Shown here in pieces: positions 22,797-33,840 of a DNA stretch of 64,000 bases. Source of the stretch: Leucosporidium creatinivorum (Eukaryota > Basidiomycota > Microbotryomycetes > Leucosporidiales > Leucosporidiaceae); contig BCKL01000014.1 in the NCBI GenBank assembly GCA_001600635.1, positions 634,202-698,201 on the forward strand, in the 5' to 3' direction. A program made the translations under genes and the position numbers. Positions within the stretch are counted from its first letter, which is position 1, and each line of letters begins with the position of its first letter. The notes under the pieces were generated by a model. That model was given only the letters and a program-made list of their open reading frames with translations. It was not told the DNA's origin and made no database searches.

Positions 22797-25700
22797 ATGT
22801 CGACACTCACGCAGCAGATGGGGCAGCTCGCGCTCACTCCCGAACCCATGCAGCGTCCTGGTTTCGGAACGTAAGTTGCATCGCTTGGTGGGGGTCGAGC
22901 TCAAAAGGCGGGCGCTGGAAGGGCTGGCGAGGTGCAGGAAGCAACAAAGCAGTGTTTGGATACTCAGAGAGCTTTCTACGGCTGCTCCCGGCGGTTCCCC
23001 TACATTTGGAGCCGTTCCTTCGAATGCTCCAGGTTCACTGACCCTCCGCTTCGCTCTTCGCAGCCGTGGCAAGGCCATCATGGTCAAGGTGAACGCCTAC
23101 AAGGTTGTTCCCCCCAAGAACCTCACGGCCTACCACTACGACATCAAAATCGCGCCCGAGGAGCGTCGCCCTCCTCGGCTCAACCGCGCGATTTGGAAGG
23201 AGCTTGTCCTCACCCACCAGCCTTTCGGCCCCGTGTCCTGCGTTTATGATGGAAGGAACATGGCGTACTCGGCGGCCAAGCTTCCAACCTACAATGAAGC
23301 ATTCAAGGTCGCTTTACCCGAGTCCGACGGTTCGCCAGCCTCGAAGGGCAACGTCTTCAAGATTACCGTGAGTAGACATCTTCTGCACTAGATATCGGTG
23401 TTAGAGTAGTTTCAAGCACTGCCTCTGATTCACGCAGCATTGCCAAGCTGCACCGTGGAGCCCTCACCGAGCTCGCCGAACTTGAGACCGACTAGCTCTT
23501 CCCTTGCCAGATCACTTTCATTCGCCCCATCGACATCGGAGCCGTCGCCACCTTCGTTACTGGTGGTCGTGGTGCTGCCAACTTGGATCCCGGCCTCGTC
23601 ATGAGCGCCGTACAAGCCAGTGAGCGGTTCCTCACTTCTTCAAGGCAACGCCGAGCTGACCGCTGGCTCCTCCCGACCACCACGAACAGTGAACGTCGCT
23701 ATCCAGCACGGTCCGATGTTGACCTTCCCCAGCCGTGGCGCTTCCTTCTTCTTGAAGGAGGACCAGACGAGGATCAGCAAGGGTTCGTTCGCGCCGAGCT
23801 TCCACCGAGCCTCTTCCTGTGCTGACTCCTTCCTCTCTCATCTCTCAAAGGTCTCGAGATGTGGCGCGGGTACTACAGTGAGTTTTCAGACACGCTGCCT
23901 CTTCTCGCTCATCCTCGCGAGCTCGGCAGCTGACCAGCCGACCTTTCTGCCTTCGCAGCCTCCCTCCGTCTCGGCCCCGGACACGCCTTCATCAACCTCG
24001 ACCTCAGTTCGCAACCTATGATTATGAGCGGTAACCTCCCCGACGTAATGATCGCCTTCGCCCGAGCCAAGATGCAGAGCTTCGGACCCAGCCAGCTTTC
24101 GACGAAGACGATGCCTCCTCAGGCTGCCATCGAGCTGTCGAGGTGAGTATGTCTAAGAGTGTCAGAAGCTCTGTCTTTTGCAGTGGGCGGAGGGGAAGGG
24201 TTGACAATGACCATCTCTCTCTGCTTGCTTCGCCTCGGCTTCTCCACAGATTCCTTCGCAACTTGAAGGTCATCATCAAGGTCAAGGACCAGCACGGCAG
24301 AGAGCAGCACCGCAAGATTAAGGAGTTGGCCAAGCACAGCGCTGCCGACTCCAAGTTCCAGCTCGAGGACGGTCCGCAGACCTCAGTCAAGGTGAGGAGC
24401 TCAGTAGTTCCTCGGCGCCCGATGGAGACGCTGACTCGTTTCTCATCGCAGGAGTACATGAAAGCGCAGTACGGCGTTACACTTCAGCATCCCGACTGGG
24501 TAAGTACCATCCTTTTGGCGTCGGCAAAAGCTGACGGCTTGCTTTCGCTAGCCCTGCGTCCGCGTCAGCAAGGTCGCCCTCTGGCCCATCGAGCTCTGCG
24601 AGATCCAAGTCGGTCAGAAGTACGGCAAGAAGCTCGATCCCACGCAGACTGCCGAGTCGCTCAAGTTCACGACTATCGCGCACGTCTTCCTCATCGCTCT
24701 CCTCAACGCCGAGCGCCGAGCTGACCCTTCGCTTTCCGACCCACAGACCGCGCGAGCGCATTCCCCTCCTTCGCAAGGGCATCGAGAAGATCCGACTAAC
24801 CAACGCCGGCTCTCCCCTCAACCAGTGGGGACTCCAGATCGAGACGACCCCGATGGAAGTGCCCGCTCGCATCCTCCCTCCGCCCCAAGTCAGCTACAAG
24901 AACAAGACCGTCACTCCCGGCGCCGGAACCTGGGACTTGCGAGGACTTCAATTCTCCAAGACCGCCATTCCTATTGAGCGTTGGATGGTCTTTGTCTTCG
25001 ACCGAGAGCAGTACTTTCCTCGCCGCGACGTGCAGACGAGCTTGCAAGGCTTCATCGAGGGCCTCTCCAAGACTGGTGAGCTTCATTCGTCTCTCTTCGC
25101 CGGATGAGCGGTTCTCACTCTCGCCCTTTCGCAGGTATCCGCGTCGCTACTCAGCAGCCGAGCATCGTCTACGGAGCGGGAGTCCACCCGAACAACATCG
25201 CTCAGTACATGAAGGACGAGGCCAAGAAGCAGTTCGCCCAGATCCCTCAACTCTTCGTCTGCTACCTCCCTCGCAAGCCCTGCGACGAATACGCGGCGAT
25301 CAAGGTGAGCCAGTCGCAGCCGACTCGGCGAACTCCTCGCTGATCTTCCTCGCTCTCAGCGCTTCGGCGATCAAGAAGTCGGCGTCTCTACTCAGTGCCT
25401 CGCTATACCCAAGGTCAAGCGCGGCAACCCTCAATGTACGTCTCGAAGGCTTGAACTTGGCGAGGAGAAGCTGACCTCGGCGCTGCCTCTCAGACTACGC
25501 CAATGTGGCCATGAAGGTCAACGTCAAGCTGAACGGGACCAACTCGGTCGTGAACCTCGGTCCCGCCGTCGCCGGAAAACCCACCGTTGGTATCTTTGCC
25601 CTTCGTCGAGCGACATCTAGCTGACCGCATGCTTTCGCAGATGATCTTCGTGCGCTCTTCGCTCGGCTAGCTTCAGTCCTCGCTGACCATTCCGTCCGCC

Positions 25701-27081
25701 ACAGGGTATCGACGTCTCCCACCCGGCGCCCGGATCGTTCGCTCCTTCCGTTGCCGCCCTCGTCGGAACGATCAACAAGGAGGCAAGGCTACTTCGGCGG
25801 TCGTCGACTCCACCCGCGCTGACCTTCCCTCTCCTCCACAGTTCACCAACTACGGGTCGTCGATCAAGCTCCAGCCCTCGAGGCAAGAGTACATCGGTGA
25901 GATCGGCGAGATGCTGAAAGAACTGCTCAGGCAATTCCACAAGAGCCTCAAAGTCAAGCCTCAGCGCGCAAGTCATCGCTCTCGACAGCTCGCCATTACG
26001 TTCGAGCTGATATCCCTCCTTCGAAAGTTGATCTTCTTCCGAGACGGCGTCTCCGAGGTACGTACCTTTGTACCTAACAGCTTACGAGCGCCGAGCTTGC
26101 CTTCTTGCGAGCGCCGAGCTGACGCCTGCTGTCACACCTACACAGGGTCAGTTCGCTCAAGTCATCGATCAAGAGATCAGTGCTATCAGGGCTGCGTGCC
26201 AGACGTTGGAGACGGCCTACAAACCGTAAGCTTCTTGACGTTCTCTGAGGTCGAAGAACGCCAAGCTGAGAACGCCGAAACTGACCTCGCTCCCCTTTCG
26301 CAGCGAGATCACCTACATCGTCTGCGGCAAGAGGCACCACATTAGCCTCTTCCCTGTGCGTGACGGAGACGCCGATAGGACCGGAAACGTCCCAGCCGGA
26401 GTGAGTCGACTTGCGAGCTAGCTTAGAGGTCGCCGCACTGAGCGCTGATTCGCCTTCCCCAACAGACCACCGTCGACCAGCAAATTACCAGCGCCTACAC
26501 GTTCGACTGGTATACTCAATCGCACGCTTCCCTCCTCGGCACGAGTCGCTCGGCGCACTACACCGTTCTCGTCGACGACTCCAAGTTCTCGGCCGACGTC
26601 CTCCAGCAGCTCGTCTACAACCTTTGCTACACCTACGCTCGCTGCACGAGGTCCGTCAGCTACGCTACGCCTGCCTACTGTACGTCTCTCCCTTCCCAGC
26701 TCCTCGCAGGCTTGTCTCCCCGACCTCTCGCCGAATCGAGCTGACCCGCTCCTGAACCCTCGCAGACGCCGATCGCCGTGAGTAGTTCCTAAATGTCTCT
26801 CATCAAAACTAACTGACCCTCTCACACCACCACAGTCGCGACGAGGGCCTGCCTCTACCTCAACACGGAAGCCGACGACGCCGCCTCCGCCATCTCTTCG
26901 CACTCGGGAGCCTCGGCCGACGAGCAGCGCCGTGCCAAGATGACTGAGTACCGCCAGAAGATCAAGGTGGGCTCTTTCATTTGCTGCTGCCGAGCCAACA
27001 AGAGCTGACTCCCCCGCCCTTCGCCGAAATCTCTCGCAGGCCATTCACCCCAACCAGGCCGCCGCGCTCTTCTACATGTAG
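22797..27081 (+). CDS. AGO1: Argonaute, full length, predicted slicer-competent
   Basis: A many-intron gene encoding the complete N-PAZ-MID-PIWI layout. It starts [20 protein letters not shown]; the N domain includes [19 protein letters not shown] and the PAZ end is [20 protein letters not shown]. The L2/MID part has [20 protein letters not shown], then [25 protein letters not shown] carries [11 protein letters not shown] (first catalytic Asp), [13 protein letters not shown] (second catalytic Asp), [26 protein letters not shown] and YYADRLATRA. In the last motif Asp occupies the fourth catalytic position, where many eukaryotic Argonautes have His. Exons 25641-25649 (9 nt) and 26766-26777 (12 nt) are micro-exons. 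Introns at 24680, 25783 and 25968 start with GC. Argonaute loads small RNAs in RNA interference. The 3' two thirds are duplicated in the inverted arm. Confidence 0.95.
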
Positions 27082-27393
27082 TGGACCATCTCNGTCTCCA
27101 CTCGCTTGATAGGCTCTCCCCTCGTTACTCCCTCCTCGCTCTACCTGCCGCGTTTTACCTTCGCAATCGACTCCTTTTAGTGCCCTCATCATCTCCGAGC
27201 GAGAGGGTCCGAGCGGCGCCGAGAAGATTAATGGCGACGTCTGCTGGCTTGCAGGACAGTCCCGTATCGGTCACGCCTGCTTCGATGGCAGAAGGAGAAG
27301 TCTTTGTGATCTGATTGCGCCTCAGTAGTGTCTCACTCAGCAAGCGAGAAGGTCGGTCTGCTCTCTTTCTGCTTCCTCCTCCCCTCATCTTCC
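24648..27393 (+). repeat. Right arm of 2,746-bp perfect inverted repeat
   Basis: It covers the Argonaute coding region from the end of PAZ to the stop plus about 310 bp of 3' flank, ending 117 bp before the start of the next gene. It mirrors the left arm base for base, with N at 27093. The inner end falls inside an exon, so the duplication did not follow gene or exon borders. Confidence 0.95.
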
Positions 27394-27509
27394 CCTTCGC
27401 CAGCTCGAGTCGCTTCTCTTCTTCCTACTCAGCACTCTCCACCACCAGAGGCCATCCTTACACCGTGTATCGCTCGCTAGCCACCATCGCCCGCCGCCCT
27501 CTCTTCGCC

Positions 27510-29541
27510 ATGCCATCTTCCGCCGCTCCCCCCTCATCCTCCGCCGCTTCTCCTACAATTTCCGCCACTCCTACTTCGTCGCCCATCCAAAACGTTGTCG
27601 TTCTCGGCGGATCATACGCTGGTGGTCGTGCTGCTGAACAGCTCGCCAAGCTGCTTCCTGAAGGGTATCGAGTAGTGCTCGTCGACAGGCAAAGCCACTT
27701 CAACCGTGAGTCTCAAATCATTGCATCTCGCCATCCCTGCTCGCCTACAGATTCTGCACCTCTCCATCGCCCAGCAATTCACCGCCAAGACGCGACCGCG
27801 GCCGACCTCGGCTGAGCCAAATCGGCGGTGGGCGGAAATTCTGCTGAGGTGCAGATGGGAGCAGAGCAAGCTGCAGAGGATAGACTGTTCCGCTACAGAA
27901 CAACGCCCAATCGAGAAGAGTTGTAGGCTAAACTCTCCCCCTTCGCACTCGCCCAGATCTCTACCTCTTCCCTCGCGTCGCTGTCGTCCCAGGCCACGCC
28001 AACAAGGTCTTTGTACCCTTCACCAACTTTCTCAACGCACCCGCCCTCCCACCACCCGCCACTCTACCTCCTCCATTGCTCACCGACCCGAAGACCACCA
28101 TCAAGGGCCTCAAAAGCACCTACGTACACGCCGGCGTGACCAAGATTGGCGAGGGATTCATCGAGGTGGATAGGGATCTTGGTGTCGAGGTGACTGGAGA
28201 GGAAGCCGAGCCCGTCAAGGATGTGGATGAGGAGGAGGTCGCCGAGCTCGGCGAGAAGCTGGAGAGCTTGGGCATGACCGAGGAGGGTAGCAGCAGGCGT
28301 AGGATCCCTTACGAGTACTTGGTCTACGTGAGTCGTCGTCCTTCGAGCTTCTGAGTACCGTACTTGCCCGCTGACATCGACCCAACCCTCGCAGGCTCTC
28401 GGCTGCAAGCTTCCTCCACCGCTCGTCACTCCTGCACGCACCAAGCAGGACGGAGTATCCCATCTCGAGGTAAGTTATCACATTCTCCGACCCGTTCACA
28501 CCCTACGCCCTGCTAACATCCTTCCTCCGTAGGCTCAAACCAAGCGCATCGCCGAAGCCTCCTCCATCCTCATCGCCGGCGCCGGTGCTCTCGGCATCCA
28601 ATACGCTTCCGACATCGCCGACCTCTACAACAACCCCGAGAATGCTGAGCACCGTCCTGCAGGCTGCGTTTCGCCCAAGAAGATCACCATCGTCCACTCG
28701 CGGGACCGCTTCCTTCCCCTCTACAAACAAGAGGTTCACGACGAGGTCTACGGTCGACTGACGAAGTTAGGTGTGGACGTTGTGCTCGGAGAGCGGTTGG
28801 CGCTGCCGAGTGTGGAGGAGGAGCGCGAGACCTTTGGCGAGACGAGGACGGTAACGACCAAGGCAGGCAAGGAGATCGAATACGACTTGCTGGTAAGTCT
28901 CTTGTCTTCCAACACACTGAGCACGATCGCTGACGGTCCTTCGCTCTTCAGATGCGCTGCACCGGTCAGTCGCCCAACTCGGCTCTGCTCGGCGAGTTCA
29001 TCCCCGAGGCGCTCAACGAGTGGGGCTTCGTCAAGGTCCAGTCGACTACCCAAGTCGATGCAGGAGCTTCCACTAGCAAGACCGACAACATCTACGTCGT
29101 CGGAGATGTACGTCTTTCATTTCTCGCTTTCCTTCCCCTCGAGCAGCTTGCTAACCTCGTCGCTCGCTACAGGTCGCCGACGCTAAGGTCATCAAGGCCG
29201 GCCACACTGGTTGGAACCAGGCCGAGATCACCATCAAGAACATCATGTCCTCCATCATGTGTGCCGAGGGCCATGAGCCGACGCTGGCGCACTACAAGCC
29301 TTCGCCACCTCAGATCAAGGTCACTCTCGGGCTGGTGAGCTTCATCTCCTTGATTCAGCTCTGTTGTAGGGTCTGAGCTGACCCTTACTGCCCCACGCAG
29401 AACCACTCCTGCTCCGAGCTCCTGCCTTCGATGGACGCCGAAGAGACCATCGTCGACAAGAAGGCGGATGGACCCATCGACAGCTACTGGTCGGTCATTT
29501 GGTCGAGGATGGGGATTAGTACAGAGGATCTCACGGTATGA
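27510..29541 (+). CDS. AIF1: FAD/NAD(P)H oxidoreductase of the AIF/FSP1 (AIFM2) family
   Basis: Seven exons (introns 27706-27956, 28328-28394, 28470-28532, 28893-28951, 29108-29172, 29335-29400) give 486 residues in frame. The N-terminal Rossmann fold binds FAD (VVVLGGSYAGGRAAEQL), a second dinucleotide fold binds NAD(P)H (ILIAGAGALGIQYASDIA), and NIYVVGDVAD is the C-terminal FAD-contact motif. LMRCTGQSPNS is also typical. Relatives reduce quinones and act in lipid-peroxide defence or mitochondrial cell death. In-frame codons continue upstream without an ATG, so the start at the first ATG is preferred. The first intron (251 nt) is long. The promoter is squeezed between the repeat arm and this start. 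Confidence 0.9.
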
Positions 29542-31252
29542 GCGTACGAGAATAGAGGGGAAGGGAAGTGAGATCGGTTCGAACGCAGTACATAGACGTC
29601 GTTTCTCGCAAGGCTGTGCCGTAGTGCTAAGGTAGTTCGACTATGTATACTTGTTATCAGTGCTCTGAGGCTCACCGAGGAGAGCTCTGCGTGAGAGAAG
29701 CCAGTTGAGATGCTCGTTCCGCCCGCTTCGGCGCTCGCTCTCGGCGTTCGACAAAGGCCTTGCTCGCACACCGCTCTGCACCCCATTTCTCTGAGCTCGC
29801 TCTCCAAGCGAGGAAGCTTGCAGAGGGTTGGCCCTACGCCTCTCGTGCTTCGTCGGCGACCGTTCTCCTTCTCGCCGAGCGGGACAGGGTTGGCGCCAGC
29901 AGCAGAGTCGGCCACTCGGCCGTCCCGCAACGGCTCGTCCATCTCCGTTCAATCTCTCACGCGGAAGGATATCGCTGATGAGTTTACCCTTTGGCGCAGA
30001 CCAAGGTGATGAAGGAACCCTGTATCGCGCTAAAACCGAAGCTTGATTCTCTCGTTGTCGAGCACCGAGAGGAACCTCTGACGTGAGAGATGTGAAAGCA
30101 GGGTGGCGGCGCTGCTGCTGGTAGGTAAGTAGGGCTGTAGGCGCTCTGAGCTACCACTCACCTACAGAGCGGCAGCATCCAGCGTGAAGAGGGGCGGATC
30201 GGCAGCATCGAAGGTGGCTGGACGGCCTCTGGCTCGGCGCTGCCGCTGCCTGTTCGGTAGGAGAAGGCCCAAGGGGTCGGAGACGGGTTCGCTGTAGGGT
30301 AGGAAGGTTCGTCGAGCTCAGCTCTCTACGAACAAGAACCTCTGCTAGCGCCTTGCAGCGAAATGAAAGAGGGCAGGCTCGGCGCACCTCTCCTCTCCTC
30401 GAACCCAGCTGCGAGCCCGTAACGACGGCTCCGACCAAGGCTGAGCGCAAGATGAAGGTGGTGACGAGGTCTCTAGGAGGCTGGCTGTATGAACGGCCGG
30501 CAGGCTCTCGGTTGCGAGAAAAAGAGCCGATTATCTTGCGCCGAGCTTTTGCAGACGAGGCAGCCGAGCTGTATGTAGGCGAGCAAGTGCGAAGGTGCTG
30601 GCGGTTGCAAGAAATTGCGGATGATTAGCAGAAAATTGAACTGAGTAATACAGAGGGCAATTAAATTGAGAGGCAATTGGCAACGGGGCCGAGGCAGCTC
30701 GTCGCCTCCGAAAAAGGAAGGCAAGTCGCGCGTGGCAGCTCGTCTCAAGAATCGTAACTGTCTCGCAGCTTGGGGCACCATCTTGGAGGACAGCAGGCCG
30801 TTGCGAAGATGTGAGCCTTGGTGCAGAAGCCCAACTCTGTTCGGCGCAGGAGAGGACCCTGGAAACCTGTAGGAGACCAACTCGACCGGCTTGTGCTGTC
30901 TTACAAGCCTTTGCTGCATCAGGAGAAGGATCGTCGACGATTCCAGCGCAGAAGGCAAGGCCGAAAAGCGACGGCCTGGGCCTGGACTCCGGACCTCTTC
31001 GCTTCCTCCTTCATCACTTTCGCTGCTCCGACTCCCAAAACGACCCTCACCAACGACTCTGCTTCGCTACAGCTACGACCCGCCTACAGCAGCAACAGCC
31101 CTCAGCACCTCTTCTACCAGAGCTCATCGCCTGCCCGCCTCGCGCACCCCACGCCGCCCTCGAAGCTCTCGCTCTCCCGCCGACTCAAACGAGGTTCGAA
31201 ACCCGCAAAAGCAGGGCTCTGGGTACCGCCAGCGCTTCTGCTGTAGCCCAGT
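29542..31252. other. Long upstream region of the homeodomain gene, nothing recognised
   Basis: About 1.7 kb with only motif-less short frames. A 5' UTR rich in CT and CTACAG elements occupies the last 300 bp (around 30990-31250). Such a long 5' region is common for fungal regulators. No RNA gene or repeat was recognised. Confidence 0.5.
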
Positions 31253-33414
31253 ATGACCTCCCACGCCTTCTACAACAATGTAGCCCCCTTCCCCTCGCGC
31301 CAACGCCCTCAACAACCGAGCTCGTCGTCGCATCCGTTCCCTCAGCCACCTCTGCGCTCCCTCCCGTCGTTTGGCTCGCCCAACGAGTACCTCAACCCTT
31401 CAACGCACTACTTTCCTTCAAAAGCCGGCGCTTATAATCGTCGTCAGCGCTCCAGCTCACACGAGGAGGAAGCAGCAGCAGCTCAGGCCAGCGAGGAGCG
31501 GAGAGCTCCAGGGCCATTCCCAGGCGCGGGCGGAGGCAAGATGAGGAGGGGCGACCGGACGACGTGGGATGCTGGTAGTGAGCTCATGCGCGTAGAACGG
31601 GAGGAAGGTCCCGAGGAGACCTCGCCCGGCGCTGGCGATGAGATGGACACCGACGACAAAGACGAGGCGGATGCTATGAGCGTGCGGAGCAAGGATGCAG
31701 AGAGCATCAAGGACTCGGCTAGCGGCAAGGATGTGGGCAAGAAGCGGAGCAGGACTCTCACTACAGCACATCAGACCGCCGTCCTCAACGCTCTCCTCGC
31801 CAAGGTGAGCCGAATCCCTCTCTCCCTCGACGTTCACCGACTGATCGCATTTCGGGCTCTCGCAGACTCGCTTCCCGTCCACCGAGACTCGCGAGGAGGT
31901 CGGGCAGCAGATTGGCATGTCTGCTCGTCGTGTACAGATCTGGTTCCAAAACGTACGTTGCTTGCGATAGTCTCAAGCGCCGATCCTAACCCTGCTCTTT
32001 CATTCAGCGCCGACAATCGCAGAAGCGAGCCCGGGACCGGGAGGCTAGTGAAGTCGGCGCAGCTCCAACTTCCCACCATTACGACTACCAGCAGCGTACC
32101 GACCCTTACGCTCGCTACCCTCCTCCCCCTGCCCACTCTTCGGCCTCCTCCTCCTCGACCGTTCGACCCGACCTCTCGCGCCAGACGTCCATGGACTCGC
32201 TCGCCTCGCGCTCGTCCTTCGTATCAGCCCATTCCTCTCACTCGTCGTTTAGCCAACACCGAGCGCAGAGAGACACCCTCTCGCCCCTCTCGGATGTTGC
32301 GCCTCGCTGGCCGGGCGCTCCTTCGTACGGTTCGGGATGGCAGCAACATCACCAGCCGCCACCGCAACAGGTCACTTCACCTGGTCCCGGCGAGGCGGGC
32401 AATCGAGGAAACATGTACTTCCCTTCGGCGCCTCTGCCGTCCGCCAGGCAGGGCTCGATCGACATGGAGACGAGCCGGCCCCGAACCTCGTCAACTACCG
32501 CCGAGGGGTCCATGAAGCTTCCTTCACTCTCCGCCGTGCTGGGAGGCTCCATCCCTGGATCAGCAGAAGGCTACAACGCCTCGCAACCGCCTCCCCGCCA
32601 AGTCGTCTTCTCGCACTCGCAGCCTCCCCCCACTGTCTCCAGCCGCGCTCCCCCTCCCGCCCCATCCTCCGGCACTCGCGCTTTCACGAATGCTCGCTCC
32701 ATCCTCTCCCCTCCCTCGCCCACCACCACCAGCAGCGGCCACGGCACGCAGGTCAGCTCGAGACCATTCGACGATGGCTTCTCCCGCCTGCGCATCTCTT
32801 CCGAAGGCCCTCTCTCGCCTCAGACCAGGCAGGCCTCCCCTCCCGACGTCCTCGATGCCGCCATGGAGACCGTCTACCGCCCGAGCAACGTCAACCCTCC
32901 GCGCTCTTCGCTCCCTCCCCTGCGCTTCGGCGGCGGCCCCGGCGGGCGTTCTTCTTCGGAGGCCGATGCCGCGCTTCTCGCCCCCATCCTCCCTCCCATC
33001 AACCTCTCTCCCTCCTCGGAAAGGTCTAAGCACACCCTCCCTCCCATCTCCTCTCTCGCCCTCTCTTCGCCCTCCCAGCCTTTCCCCTCCCGAGCCTCGA
33101 CCTGGTCGCAGCAATCCGCTCAATCGGCCACTTCCTCGGCGGGAGGTCACACTCGCTCGTCGGTGTCGAGCTTCGACACCCTCGGTACTGGATGGGGTGG
33201 AGGACCGACTTCGCATGCGAGCTCGAGGACGAGCTTCTCGAGCGAGGTGCAGGAGGAGTGGGAGAGGATGAGCCAGGCGGGAGTGATTGGGAATGGCACG
33301 GGCGGGAGAAAGGTCAAGACAGAGGTTGGGCCTTGGGATCAGACGGCGAGGGGCTCGGCTGTGGCTACTCCCATCGCCGTTTCGGCTTCGGCGGACGTGA
33401 GGATGCAAGATTAG
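31253..33414 (+). CDS. Homeodomain transcription factor
   Basis: Three exons (introns 31805-31865 and 31953-32007, both phase 0) encode 681 residues. A typical 60-residue homeodomain lies at about 163-222: KKRSRTLTTAHQTAVLNALL..TRFPSTETREEVGQQIGMSARRVQIWFQNRRQSQKR. Helix 3 has the WFQNRR core (WFQN at ~210-213). Both introns interrupt the homeodomain, one before helix 2 and one exactly between WFQN and RR. The region before it is Pro/Ser-rich with an acidic patch (GDEMDTDDKDEADA); the long C-terminal region is Ser/Pro/Gly-rich and probably disordered. It acts in the nucleus on DNA; targets cannot be told. It is not of the TALE mating-type kind, as no three-residue loop insertion is evident. 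Confidence 0.93.
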
Positions 33415-33840
33415 GCGTTGAGCGGTTCCCCCGGTGCTCGGATGATGCTGGTCATTACTCTTTCATATTTCATATACCCCTCCTTCTCATTCACATACAC
33501 ACGCATGTTCTCGGCTCGGCGGACCCTCTCATGATTAGTTTCTCTCTGTTCTGCACCCGGTTAGGCGTGCTGCAAGTGTGCTAAGCGCTCTCTACATCAT
33601 ATCTTATTGTGCAAGTGCCCTCCATTTCTCATCCAAACCTCCTTCTCAGCCTCGAGAGAGCGAGCGACTCGGTGAACTTGGCCGCGCCCCTTCTCTTGCT
33701 CCGCCGTCTCGCTCAATTCAGCTCGACTCGCTTACAGCCAGCAGGGAAGAGTCGCTCTACAATCAGATATACTGCGACCCTTCTGCACACCCTTCCACCG
33801 ACCTACAAGCGCCCGAACGCCCTACACTTCCCCACAAGCC
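33415..33840. other. Intergenic region
   Basis: About 425 bp holding the 3' flank of the homeodomain gene and the CT-rich leader of the next gene. Nothing else seen. Confidence 0.5.

Noticed and set aside
32560-33408. 282-codon minus-strand frame, Arg/Gly-rich
   Set aside because: Antisense shadow of the Ser/Pro-rich homeodomain protein C-terminus; low-complexity only.
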